This document shows positions 1 through 11,195 of a stretch of 64,000 nt of DNA, one piece after another (position 1 is the stretch's first letter; every line of letters begins with the position of its first letter). This stretch comes from Chlorella sorokiniana (Eukaryota; Chlorophyta; Trebouxiophyceae; Chlorellales; Chlorellaceae). The notes under the pieces were generated by a model. It was not told the DNA's origin. It ran no database searches and worked only from the letters and a program-made list of their open reading frames with translations. A program made the position numbers and the translations under genes. The stretch lies in assembly GCA_025917655.1 (NCBI GenBank), contig CP084609.1:496001-560000 (forward strand), in the 5' to 3' direction.

Positions 1-2043
1 ACCCGTCGGAACTCAAGTACAGCAGACAACAGGCTCAACTTCTGCTCTGGGGACAAACTTGAGTCTACGCTCTTCTATCTCAATCGAGCTGGCGAATTCT
101 TCTGCAGCTCGATTACGTAAGTTCCTTGCTTTTTTAGTATACTTCTTTTGCCTGACACACCGTACACTTTTGCGCGCCCAGATCTTCCTGTATTGCCTTT
201 AGGGCGAATACAACTATCGATAACTCGACTTCTGACAGACAGTTGTACACAACTCGACAGCTGTGTGCAATGTGGGGAAGCTGCCTATTCGCCAGTGCGC
301 ACAACCGCTCCGTTCATCTACAGCCGGTTCCTAGGTCCTACAACGCCTAGCATGCAGTTGATGGCAAAGTTGAAAACTGATATTGCCGAAGATGTCTTAA
401 CTTGGGATTTGTCAGCCTTTACAAGTCAAAAAGCCAACGGCAGCAATGAGATCCTCAGTGGTTGGACAGCATTTATATCACGAGCATCGGGAGATACTGG
501 GCTTGTTGAACAAAATTTCCTTTCAGATTTCAACCTGTTCTCCTCACAATTGACTCCTGAAGGCATGTGAAGGCAGCGGAGCGGTCATGCACCAGACACC
601 AACAGTTGTTGAGTTACATGCCACAGGTTTTTTATTGCCCTCCCTCCCGCCATCTTCCCTCCAAAGCACTCTGGACTACCTGGCACAAGAATGGATATCG
701 AAGAATTGCAATGAGAAGTCAACTTTAAAAAAAGCAGCCTATCATGTACCCTACATGAGTCTTGCATCTGCATTAAGTGCTGCAACGAACCTATACTACA
801 ACAACAATATCCGCGAGTGCTCAGCATTGCCTAGTAACTCCTTATATTATCAAGATGTTATGTGCAGCTTTGACATCCAGCTGGTCATTGTTTTAAAAAT
901 TACAAATGGTGCTCAAATGTTGGCCTTCCAAGGGCCACCAAATAGTCCCGCATATACATACATGCCTCCCCCACGTCTGGCACAGATAATTTTGGCCTGG
1001 CTTGGCATGATCCATTAAGCATCACTTTGACATTTACAGCAAGGGCTAACGAGGAGCGCTTGCTGAATTTTGACAGGAAATTGTATGAAAGAGCTTTGCT
1101 ACATGCATTCCCTGGTAACCGCTGTTGCAAAGATCCACAATTTCAGTCATACTTATCTTCCTAGTAACAAGCTTTCTCTTGTGTGAAGGTGGAGCTCTCC
1201 CTTCTGTCGTATCTCTCTGGGATGTTAATATAGACACAATGGTCTCAATTGGTATCGCCATCAATACTGTAGTCATGATTGAGAGCAGTTCGAACATATC
1301 CAGGGCATTGCAAGGACTTCCAGAACTTCAATCGCAGGCAGCTTTGATCTTTGGATCAGCATCTTCAAGGTTGCAAGTGGATAAGTTTCGGCTGACAAAC
1401 TGGGGCACGGAAAGTTGTTTTTCAACTAACGCACAATGTGGACTATATGGCAGACTTTATCCTACCCACACGTCCGGCTGTCTATGCTTTTGCAACAACG
1501 AGGCACATGACATGGCATGCTCCTCTCAGTTGCAAGGTTAGCTTTGGTTGCACACAGGGAAAACATATGATGGATGTCACATACGGCTAAGACTATGCGG
1601 ATAGCAGGTTGTGTGAATTGTTCAATGGACAGGATGATCCCCTACCTTGGCATGCCCTCGTCACCAGTTGTGTCAGTTGAAGACAGTAATTCCCTAAGCA
1701 TGGGTGCCTGGATCGCCATCAGTGGTGGCTTGCTGGCTCTGGGTAAGGCCATCTTCATCAGTGTTCCAGCTGGGTCACATTGTTTGTTTGAGTGGGCCCC
1801 ATTGCAATCGATCCCCCTCTTCCATGCAGGCTTTGTTGTGCTGCTATGTTACTGTCATATCAAGCATATATGGATGCGCTGCCTGTTGATTACTTGGCAT
1901 TGTGGCCACAAGAAGAGCGACGGACAACCTTCAAATCGCTTATTAAGTCTGCGGAACAAAGCTCAGCACCTATCTATGCAAATATGACAGCTGTGCGGCA
2001 CACGATTGAGAGCAGGGCAGAGTTGCAGCTTGCTGTCACATGA
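1..2043 (+). CDS. Unrecognised multi-exon gene, 3' part; possible multi-pass membrane protein
   Basis: Open stretches on the plus strand joined by plausible GT-AG introns run from the left edge to a stop at 2041-2043, so the 5' end lies outside the window. Around 1125-1305 a hydrophobic stretch is followed by a segment (SLWDVNIDTMVSIGIAINTV) that recalls the loop and helix of Patched/RND-type sterol-sensing proteins, and a second hydrophobic helix is coded near 1700-1770. The last exon (about 1830-2043) codes a hydrophilic tail containing QAYMDALPVDYLALWPQEER. I recognise no family firmly. The Patched/RND resemblance rests on one short segment, and the usual acidic residue of the family helix is not seen. 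Exon borders are uncertain. It is followed by 1.5 kb without a gene and then by the convergent SecY gene. Confidence 0.35.
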
Positions 2044-3509
2044 AGTATACCATGACAAGACGGTGGTGCTGATGGGGCTGCTGGCGGTGAGATCATAGGC
2101 CCTTGGAGTGCTGACAGCAGGCCAGAATGGGCGGACAATGACTACTACATTCCAGTGGAACAGAATAAGTTACAGCTTGCTGTAACTGTTGTGCTCTGCG
2201 GCCCCAGCCGGACGTGCCCTTTCGCTGTGCGCAGTACTGCCGACAGGCGGCGGCATGTAGCCACCGCCTCGCGCCAGTAGCCGCACTCTGGGCGGTGTCC
2301 AGATATCTCTTGCTTCTGCCTTGTGTTTCCAGCCCGCCCACCCTGCAGCGGCAGAGGACAGAACAGCAGACGGCGGCCCCGCCCGCAACGTTGGCCAGCG
2401 CCTTCCTGCGCCGCCGCCGGTGCATGTTCCATTTCCTGTATTGCATCCACGCGCTGCTATGCGCCTGGTAGCCAACCGCCTGTAACATGGGTAGTGGCTT
2501 TGTCCGGCCCTGCCCCTTACCGACAGACATGAGCAGCAGAGAACCAAAGAGAACATTGCTGTACAGAGGGACTGCAAATTTGCTACAGAAAATACTAATA
2601 TGAAATGTTGACTGAGAAAACTGTGCACTTCCGCCCTTACAGTCATATGACTGAGAGACAAACTGGTATGACATTCTTGAGCCTCATCATTTGGTAAGAA
2701 GATGCAAGAGTGAGCCAAGGAAGGCAGTGGACCGGAAACTTGCATAAAACATGCAGAATACGGCCATGCTCAAACGCCATAAAGTGCTGCCCAAACTGAT
2801 TGCTGTGCTCGTCTGCCTGTGACGCTCGTGCATAGGGTCAGCTGATACTCGTAAATCCTAGCACGCTGACCTCCAGGGCGGATGATGGTAACATGTCAAA
2901 AGGGGAAGAGGGCATTTACATCCAGAAGCGATGGGTCGAAGGCAGCAGCCACAAACTTGGGTGATCTATGCGACAAGCACATCACAGTCTGGAATGTGTC
3001 ACTACCATCCCTGCCTCTGGCGGTACAGCATATTAGCATACTAGCCTCTGGCGCCCCAGTACACTATGTTTGACATGCAACAAGTGCGCCATCAAGTCAC
3101 GAGCACCATGTGTTCACAAGGCAAGCATGAAGCAACACAACAGGCCATTTGACAGGATGTCAAAGTTAGATGCAGGGGCAGACCACAAACAACCCTGAAA
3201 TCGTTGGATCAATGGTGAAAGCTCAAACATCACCTAGCACTCCAGCCATTAAACCTCTTCGATTTGCCTTCTATGCGCCAGAGGTGCTGCTGCATAACGT
3301 CCTCAACAATGTGAGCTTTCACAATTAGCCAACCAGCGCCATGCATGAAAAGGTCAATGCGCTGCCATGTTTGAGATCACAACCCTCTTTGACCGCCAAA
3401 CCACTATAGTAGCCCAACCAGTTGCACATCAGTTCAAAAAAGAATCCTCATCCCATTGATCCCGCTTGAGTGTAGTAGGTGCATGTTATGAACTCGCACA
3501 TTGATACCT
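2044..3509. other. Intergenic stretch, no gene supported
   Basis: This lies between the stop of the left-edge gene and the stop of the convergent SecY gene. It holds a GC-rich patch at about 2200-2450 whose overlapping open frames on both strands (arginine- and alanine-rich) look like composition artefacts. No tRNA, no repeat array and no recognisable protein similarity were seen. It probably contains the 3' untranslated regions of both flanking genes. Confidence 0.5.
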
Positions 3510-3534
3510 CTATGAAGTCGCACATTGATACCTC
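3487..3534. repeat. 24-bp direct repeat, two copies, across the SecY stop codon
   Basis: Two adjacent 24-bp units, 3487-3510 and 3511-3534, differ at one base. On the minus strand the first unit met codes the last residues and TAG stop of SecY. The second repeats the same codons and another in-frame stop just downstream, so the protein end is duplicated in the 3' untranslated region. Confidence 0.85.
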
Positions 3535-5942
3535 GCGAGCAAGAAAGCTGCAGCCCTAGTGGTGAACATTGCGTTGACCTGCAGCAGACAGGATGCAGAG
3601 AAACCAACGAAGTCCCAAATGACCAAAGGAAACTGCAAGCATGAATGTTCTAGCAGTTTGCAACCCACCTGACGAGCCATTGCACCCAGAGTGCCACTAA
3701 TCAGTAGCAAACTGAGGCAGTCTACAGGAATCCCAACAAGAGTGATGCTTGCACTATCCACCGCGCGTGCAGCCAAGGACAGGCTAGCGAGGAATGCGGC
3801 ATTCAGCAACTTTATTCGATGTCGAACGACTGCCAGGTGGGTCCGAGTTTCGTGCCCAGGAATGTGTCCAGGGATGCCAACATTGTTCTACAGCAAAGGA
3901 ACATTGTCAGCGTTTTCAACCTGAAGGAGGGACCAAGGCAAGGCGCGGGGGGTGTTGGCAGGGCGCATGCATTCTCATCTCACTCGTGACAGAAATCCAG
4001 AAAGCTGTGTAGATGTGAGGTCTGGCAGCGCGACAGCTTCAGTGAAGAAGACTAGAAAAGCAAAGCCCAAAGCACTTTCAAACGGGCTGTTCATGCCGTA
4101 CCAACTGCATGCAAACGAAAAGAGGATAGTTTCCCCTCATCAAAGCTTCAAGCACAAACTGCACAGCTGGCCAGAAGCGTAAGCTCACACTCACCTGCAA
4201 GGAACTTTTAACAGCCTTGCCCAAAAAGTGGAAAAGAGGAGGCTGCGAGCACCTGTTGGACAAAGTCGAAAAGGAAACGATGAAAATGAATGGCCCTGCT
4301 CTGAAGCCGACGCATGTGGCTCTGTGCGGTCTGCTGGAGCACGGTTGCCGGAGGCATTTTCTATCAAATTGAATGATATGGATATGGTTTCACGCTCCTT
4401 CTAATGGGTGGAAAGCGGAACATTTGCATATTTGGCAACACATGAGCAACAACTTGCAGGGTCTTGCAAATGCACTGTGAAAGCTCACCTTCAGCAAGGG
4501 AAACCGTTCTGGGCGGTAGAAGACTATGGGAATTTTGAGCTCCACTGATTGTGCACATAATGAGAGGGCAACAAGGCCTGTGCACATAACGAGTATCATT
4601 AAGCTGGCCCATACTTCACATGGACTTGTTGTGAGTTGCAATTGGCTAGCTGTCAGGCCATGGATGTAATCTGCACAATCATCCTTGCGTCTGTGAATAA
4701 CCAGCATAAAGCAGCAGGACAAAGGGAGCTGTAACACCAGAGACTGCCACTTACTTACAGCGACTCCTAACGAAATGATAACTCCAGCTCCCTCTCCAAA
4801 CCTTCAAATAAAGCATGGGTTAGAAGCTTGATGTGACCGCCCTCAGCGAGCGCAACCAGTCGTTGGATTGATAATGTACGGGCCAACATGAGGGCGTAGA
4901 GGGTTCAGCAGTTACACTGTGCCAACAACGTACCCACTATGTTGAATCAGTTGGGAAGCAAGCTTGCAGATTGCAGCGCCCGCTGTAAGCAGAACGACTA
5001 CCCATGTTAGACTAAGTGGCTGAGCAGCAGGGCCAGCAGGCCCTGCTGCCTGCAATAAACCCTCCAAAGGTGCGCTCGGTAGATCCAGTTTTTGGGCATG
5101 CAGCCAGTGCCGAGCCAGATGAAATGCCTGGGTAACCAGAAGAGTAGGGCATCAATGCAAACAACATCAACAAACAGACACAAACATGAAGTGTTCACCT
5201 CCCAGGAGGCAAACAGAACGAAAAGCACTGAAACATAGGTTTGATAAATCTCTTGGCCTTGTGGCCCTTGCTCCCTGCATGTAAAAAGCGCATCCGAAGA
5301 AGGGCATATACATTGGCGAAGCACGTAGAGGAGCACCTCACGGAGCTGTTAACTGTTAAGGTGCACCTGAGAGCAGCAAAGTGTCTTTTTAGGGAGGTAT
5401 CAAGCTTGCCGCTGCCAGCGCAAAGTAGGCTGACATAAGCGGGGCAATCCTGCATTGAAATTATGCATTGAAATTAAAAAGTAAGGTTCAGCACTTCCAA
5501 TGTGTTTGGTACAGCTGGGATGCGCACATTTCTTGCAGAAGGCCTTACCCAAGAGAGAATACACTCGCAACAAGCCCACCCCCTCCCAGCGCAATGCTAA
5601 ACGCATTGTCACTGAGCAAGACACCCCGAGTTCCTGACGGGCACAAAAGTGCAACAAACGTGACGGTGCAAGAAACTTGGTCACTTTCAGACGGATGTGG
5701 CAAGCGTCAGCACAGCGAAGAACAAAATATAGTTTGCTATCCTCACCTTCAATCACGGGAATGAAGTGCCCGGCACGAACAAGACCAAGCAAGACGAGTG
5801 TAGCGCCGAGGCGGCGCGGGAGTTCACTAGTGCGGAGGGAAGCATTGGTTGAAAGGCGGCCGGAGATATGCAAGCCAGAACGGCTCACCGCAGAGCAGAC
5901 TTTGCAACGAGCCCCTACCCCCAAACTCCGGCAGAAGCGCAT
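3510..5942 (-). CDS. secY: SecY-type preprotein translocase channel, probably plastid
   Basis: Multi-exon minus-strand gene from an ATG at 5942 to a TAG at 3510-3512. SecY is the channel subunit of the Sec translocon; in algae the nuclear copies serve plastid thylakoid or envelope membranes. Family signatures appear in order: RRLGATLVLLGLVRAGHFIP after a roughly 45-residue presequence (TM1), EGPQGQEIYQTYVSVLF near 5230-5270, LTAGAAICKLASQLIQHSG near 4930-4990, FGEGAGVIISLGVA near 4760-4800, VELKIPIVFYRP near 4510-4550, the IPGH..THL..VRHRI loop and the helix LLISGTLGAMARQ near 3690-3860, then a short basic tail. Several exons in between are too diverged to fix by eye. The basic, Ser-rich N-terminus fits a transit peptide. 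SCY1 versus SCY2 is undecided. It is divergent from the dihydrodipicolinate synthase gene. Confidence 0.82.
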
Positions 5943-6187
5943 GGCTTTGAGTCAGAGCGACAGCAGCCGTAAAGCCTAAATTATTACCAAAGAATACAAT
6001 GTGTAAGTGCCACCGCAAAGAGCTATGGATGAGCTGAACGGCCTGCCCAGCACTACAGTACTTTCTCCGTGTGCAACAGAAAAGGTGAACCAAAAAGAAC
6101 CAAGCATACTGTCGATTGCTGCTATCCTGACCTTTGCCGATCGCTTAGACGGGCGATTGGGTACTCGAGCGCTATCGATTGCCAGCC
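5943..6187. promoter_or_regulatory. Divergent promoter region, SecY / dihydrodipicolinate synthase
   Basis: About 245 bp separate two ATGs that point away from each other, so both promoters and both 5' untranslated regions must lie here. I see no clear TATA box or other named element. Confidence 0.4.
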
Positions 6188-8230
6188 ATGCAAAGTATAA
6201 GAGGTGCCCCCTTCAACCCTTCCAGCAAGGCACGCCCTTGTTCAATGGCTCCGTATGAGCGTGCCCCAACGGCTCATTTCGCAAGCAACCGCACAGTTGC
6301 TGTTTTGGCCCCAACATCAGCTCAAGGAGCGAGGGAAGTGCAAGACATGAAGCAACTGCGCCTAATAACTGGTAAGCCATTGATCGCAATTGCAATCAGC
6401 CAATGTGCGGGGCCTTCTTCTCACAACCACCTGCTGCCACCTGATGCTTAGCCATAAAGACGCCCTACTTACACAATGGCAAGTTCGATTTGGACGCCTA
6501 TGATGCAATGGTCGAGCGTCAAATTGAGGTAGCATCAAGTCGGGCTTTGTTTGCCCACGCTTTCACACAGCCGATGCCGCTCAGTTACGTCTTTACTGCA
6601 ACTCCTTCACGTAGAATGGCGTTGAGGGTTTGATTGTGGGTGGCACCACCGGAGAAGGACAACTGATGTCATGGGATGAACATGTCATGTTGATTGCTCA
6701 CACAGGCAAGGCACATCTGTTTGTGCTGTGTCTCTCTGCACACTTTGTTCTTAAACTTTGACCCCTTAAATTGCAGTCAACCAGTTTGGCCGAGCAATAA
6801 AGGTCATTGGCAACACGGGCAGTAACAGCACCCGCGAGGCCATTCATGCAACAGAGCAGGTGCCGTTTTGAGGTTGGTGCAGCACGGCTGCGCAGGTTTT
6901 GCACCAATTATGACGTTCCTCCCTTGAAGGGTTTTGCTGTGGGCATGGATGCGGCTTTGCAAATTAACCCCTACTATGGAAAAACCTCTATGTCAGGGCT
7001 GGCAGAGCACTTCAGGCATGTGCTTATGCAGCACTCGCTAGAACTGTCTGGCCATGGCTGGGCTGGGCCGCCACGTGCTGGGTCTAGGGTGGGGTTGTCA
7101 TCAACAGAGTATCCTGGAGCGTGGAGAGTCATGTATTCATGTGTGCAGGGCAGTGCTAGCGGAGGGGCCTGCAATCATCTACAATGTTCCAGGCAGAACA
7201 GGTGCACAGCACCTACGCCTTTGATGTGTGCCCTCTTCAGGATTAGAAATTACAACTGTGCAGCATGCCCTGCTGTGACTTGACATGTCCCTTTCAGGCC
7301 AAGACATTCCTGATGACGTGATACTGGCCATTGCTTCGCACGAAAACTTTCTGGGGGTCAAGGAGTGCTCAGGTGCAGCCTGTGGACTCCTGTCTCACCT
7401 TACTCACTGTGTCATTTTTCTGGTTCCGCTCTTTGCAATTTTTTGTTTCCCATACATTGATTACAACAGGAAATGCTCGTATCGAGCAATATCACAGTTC
7501 TGGGGTGCTATGCTGGAGTGGAAATGACGACGAAGCACATGCTGGACGTCATCAGCACAATGCTCAGGTATCCCTTCTGCCTGCTGAGGCACGGTCTGGA
7601 TTGTTGGCTGTGGCAAGTTAAATACACATGAGCATGTTGACGTGCGCATGGCAGGGCGTTATTAGTGTTGCAAGCAACTTGGTTCCTGGGCTTTTTCTAA
7701 GTTGATGCACCAGGTGAGCAGCCTGCAAAGCAGCCTGTCTACTTATCCTTGATGTTTGAGACTGCAATAACAGCACATTGAATTGTCTTTGTCTCTGCCC
7801 TGCAGAGGGATGACGACCTTGCGGCAAGGCTTCAAGAATTAATCGCTTGGCTGTTTTGTGAGCCAAATCCCATCCCTTTGTAAGCAGCGGTGATGAGCTT
7901 GTACATGGAACGTCGGGGCTGCATTGATATTGAGTTGTTTTTTAAAGGTTCCTATTTGTTGATTTGTGCATTTCAGGAACACTGCCTTGGCCATGTGTGG
8001 CCTAACGAAGCCTGTCTTCCGCCTACCATATGTGCCGTTATCTCTTGAGCAGCGCACGCGAGGTGCAGCACTCTTGCAACAAGTGCAGGAACACATACCC
8101 GGGTGCAAGGTGGGCTAAGCACGACCCAAGTTCATTTCTTATCAGCCATTTTTCACTGCTCTCTCAGTGGTCGATGCAGGAAGTTCGCGTGCTGGCAGAC
8201 AGTGACTTCAAGGTATTGGTCGCGCCATAA
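6188..8230 (+). CDS. dapA: 4-hydroxy-tetrahydrodipicolinate synthase (DHDPS), plastid lysine pathway
   Basis: The enzyme condenses pyruvate and aspartate semialdehyde in the first committed step of lysine synthesis. About twelve exons give a plant-type [108 protein letters not shown] (with the catalytic Tyr), FLGVKECSG (with the Schiff-base Lys), [58 protein letters not shown] and a final [13 protein letters not shown] before TAA. The ATG at 6188 gives a roughly 55-residue Ser/Arg/Ala-rich presequence suited to a plastid transit peptide. In the exon at about 7654-7713 the frame needs one more base in the T-run or A-pair at 7692-7700 to reach a good donor site. Since this is a single-copy essential gene, a consensus error is more likely than a mutation. 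Confidence 0.93.
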
Positions 8231-8290
8231 TGCCGTGTACAAGTGGCTGTGTGTTGGATCGGCGTTGATCAAATCCACGGATGTAGAATA

Positions 8291-10994
8291 TCAAATTTGC
8301 AGCTGAAAAAAGGTCAAAAAACTAAAGAGTAGCACCTGCCAATCCAACAGCAATGGAACGATGCCTGCAAGGGTCGACAGAGGACGTCCTCCATTGAGGA
8401 CTGTGTCCAACAACAAAAGGGAAGTGAAACAAAAGAAAGAACTAAAATCACCTTGCAAATCATCTGTGCCCAGAACGAAACCAAGCAGATTTGCCGCCAT
8501 CAATGCCAAAAGAATGGAAGCAGCACCGCAGGCCGCCATGAACCGCACAACACCTGCAGAGCAGGCGATGTCTTGATCGAACAGTACAGTCTGGCGAGCG
8601 TGTCCAGCAGGGGCCCTTACCCGTCTCAAAGCACGCCACCAGGGCACGCATGCTCCGCTTGGCCAGCATTTCGATCATGAACGCGAGACAGACAAGAATT
8701 GCCCATGCCAACAGGCGCCACTGTAATTGCAACGCCCAGGGTGTGTTAGCCGTTGTACTGGGGCAAGCATAACAAAGCAAGCTTGCCTCAATGTCATGCC
8801 AGATTGCCACAAATAGAAACACAGGCCAAATGGCAAGAAGTCGTCGTCGATTTCCACCAAGCGGGATGTACAAATACCGCACAAGCCACGCGTTAAAGCT
8901 GGAGTGCCAGTTGCGCCAGAAGCCCTGCCCTCGTTATCAAGCCATCAGTTGACAGAATCACATGTAAACACTCAGAAGGGACACATGCAAACCTCAATAT
9001 CATAGTTGTTGGCGAAGCATCGGCGCATGTTCTCTGGGGGATCGATTCCATCCAGTAACGCAGCCAGCCTGCTGTGCAGATATACAATGTTAGGTACCAA
9101 GGCAGCTCCCTGCACTGGATCTGCCCCACCTGAAGAACCTCCATATTGTGGCAAACTTAAGCCACATAAAACAAAGAACCCAGAATGCTGTCGCGGCTGC
9201 AAGCAGCACTGGTTGTAATCATCATGTGTGCGGGTTGCTTGTTCAGCGCTTGGGAACAGCCATTCACACCCATTTCGCTTGAACCATATCGCAGACCATG
9301 TGATCGATACCGCAGCCCGATTTTGTGCTTTGCTATACTGTTGAGGAACAGGGAATGACAAAGGAGCTCCAAGCAAATCCAATCAGCCAAAAATCGGGTG
9401 CCATAGCACAGAACCTGGAACGGGTTTGCATAAATCACGCGAAATCAGTTTCATGGACGTTCTGAAGAACAATTACGGTTTTCAGGCTGCACCGTCTCTT
9501 GCCTGGCGAAAAGTCAATGTAGGTGGATGGCGCAATTGCCTCAGGAAATCTTGAAACGTAATAATTGGGCCAGCCAAGTACAATGGTGGATAGAACACAT
9601 ATGCCAAATACACCAAACAATTGGAGTCTTGTGCAAGAGCATGCAGAGCCTGCTGCTGCTGGACTGGGGTGTTCGACGACAAGCCACGCTGGTCACTCCC
9701 AGCCCAGGCCCCTTTCAATGTGAAATTGTCCATATGCTGCATGCCTTTGGCAGACTTGCTAGCTTGCTCACTTCTGGATTGAGCGAAATAATGCAAATCC
9801 AAAGAATAGCTGAGCATACGCAAGATGGTTAGATTAAAACAGATCTCCCAACGGAAAATGCCCCTGCAGGACTTGACAATGGGCAGTTGGTTGGACCATG
9901 CAGGGTAGCCATATGATGGTGATAAAGGATAAGCAGCCTGCATGTACCTTGAGCTGTCCAATATGGCCAGCTTAGTGTGCACGTGGGAAAACTTAAACCC
10001 GTGAGCATAACGTGCAGAGAGCAGCAACAGAACGTTGCAGGCCCATATGACAACAGCCCTGCAGTTCCACAGTAAGATTCATCTTCAAATGGCTTCCAGT
10101 TCCATTCTCTGCTTGGGCCCCATGCCCAAGGCTCACCCCCATCGCTGCCCAGCAGCCACTTTGGCCACAAAAAGCTGAAGATGGCAAGGGATACTACAAA
10201 CACAACACATGCCCCGTGTAAGTAGCCTGCACAGGTAACAGGTTGTTTAGACTGACAGCCATTGCAGCTCAGCCAGGACAACACGCAGGTGAGAGTTACA
10301 AAACCTCACCCATGAACAATAACGCAGCGGCAGCATAGAAGCAGGTGTGCCTGTGAAGCTTGACACACTGGGCCCGAAGTATGTGCGAAATGCAAGCGGT
10401 CAAGGTGAAGAGCACGGTCAACGCGGGCAGGCCAGAGCGGAAATGGCGCCATTGATCATCCGACAGATCCTGAAGGCAGGACAGAAAATGGAAACATGGC
10501 AGGGCTTGGCAAACCAGCAGAAATGCGTGGTACAATGAAGAACATGTTACAAGAAAGGCTAGATATGGCCCCCTGCCGATTTCGCAAGACTGAACAGTAG
10601 AAGGAAGACATTATAGGACTCGTGCTGCTTGGAAACAGCCATACTATTACTGTCAGCCCGCCGTCAGGCTCACCACAATGTGCCCCACTCAGGATACAAG
10701 CCAGGGGCATAGCCTGCCCACTGTCCACCCGGGAGAAACAAGCTGGACAACTTCCAGCCCCGCGCGACAAGATAGCACGCGGCAGCTGTTACGACGAACA
10801 GGTGAAAGCTCAATTCCACCCGGGAAGTGCCGTGCATATTCAGTGTTGGACGTGCCGTTTCTGGTGGGTCGTATCGCCCGTTGTTGCCTCGGTCTCTCCA
10901 AAATGGAGGTACTCTTATGAACGACGAGTGATCGGCGTTTCGCGTAATAAGCTTCGGATGGACTGCAATCTTCCCAACTTCCAAAGCTGGGCAT
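8291..10994 (-). CDS. GUP1: GUP1/HHAT-like MBOAT family membrane O-acyltransferase
   Basis: A multi-pass membrane enzyme that transfers acyl groups to a hydroxyl or lipid acceptor; yeast Gup1 remodels GPI-anchor lipids. Visible blocks: SPGWTVGR with [18 protein letters not shown] near the N-terminus, [20 protein letters not shown] (the GUP1 signature) at about 9535-9600, then [19 protein letters not shown] and [16 protein letters not shown] with the MBOAT His at about 8780-8880, and the C-terminal [15 protein letters not shown] helix before the TGA at 8291. Many hydrophobic segments lie between. The ATG at 10994 opens a frame that runs to PGWTVGR; a start further inside is possible because the N-terminal 80 residues are poorly conserved. 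It is convergent with DHDPS (60 bp between stops) and divergent from the PKS, about 200 bp away. Confidence 0.85.
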
Positions 10995-11195
10995 GACAGT
11001 CGATGCAGCAGCTCCTTAATGATCAGGCCCTGTAGTGCGGCATCGCGGTACGCGCATAAACACTAGCAGTTTAGTGTCCTGTACATTTGTGGAGTTCTGA
11101 ACCCGTCGCTCACCCACCAAGGGGCTCGTTGACAAGCGTTAATCTTTGATTCACTCCCCGAGTAGTAGCTTCGTTTTTGCCGCCCACTTCAAGTG
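10995..11195. promoter_or_regulatory. Short divergent spacer between the GUP1-like gene and the giant PKS gene
   Basis: Only about 200 bp separate the two opposite start codons, so the promoters of the acyltransferase and the PKS share or abut this DNA. No TATA box or obvious operator was seen. A shared promoter would allow joint control; this is inferred from spacing only. Confidence 0.45.

Noticed and set aside
2093-2745. Overlapping arginine- and alanine-rich open frames on the minus strand
   Set aside because: They coincide with a GC-rich patch, overlap each other in several frames, and show no family or convincing splice structure.
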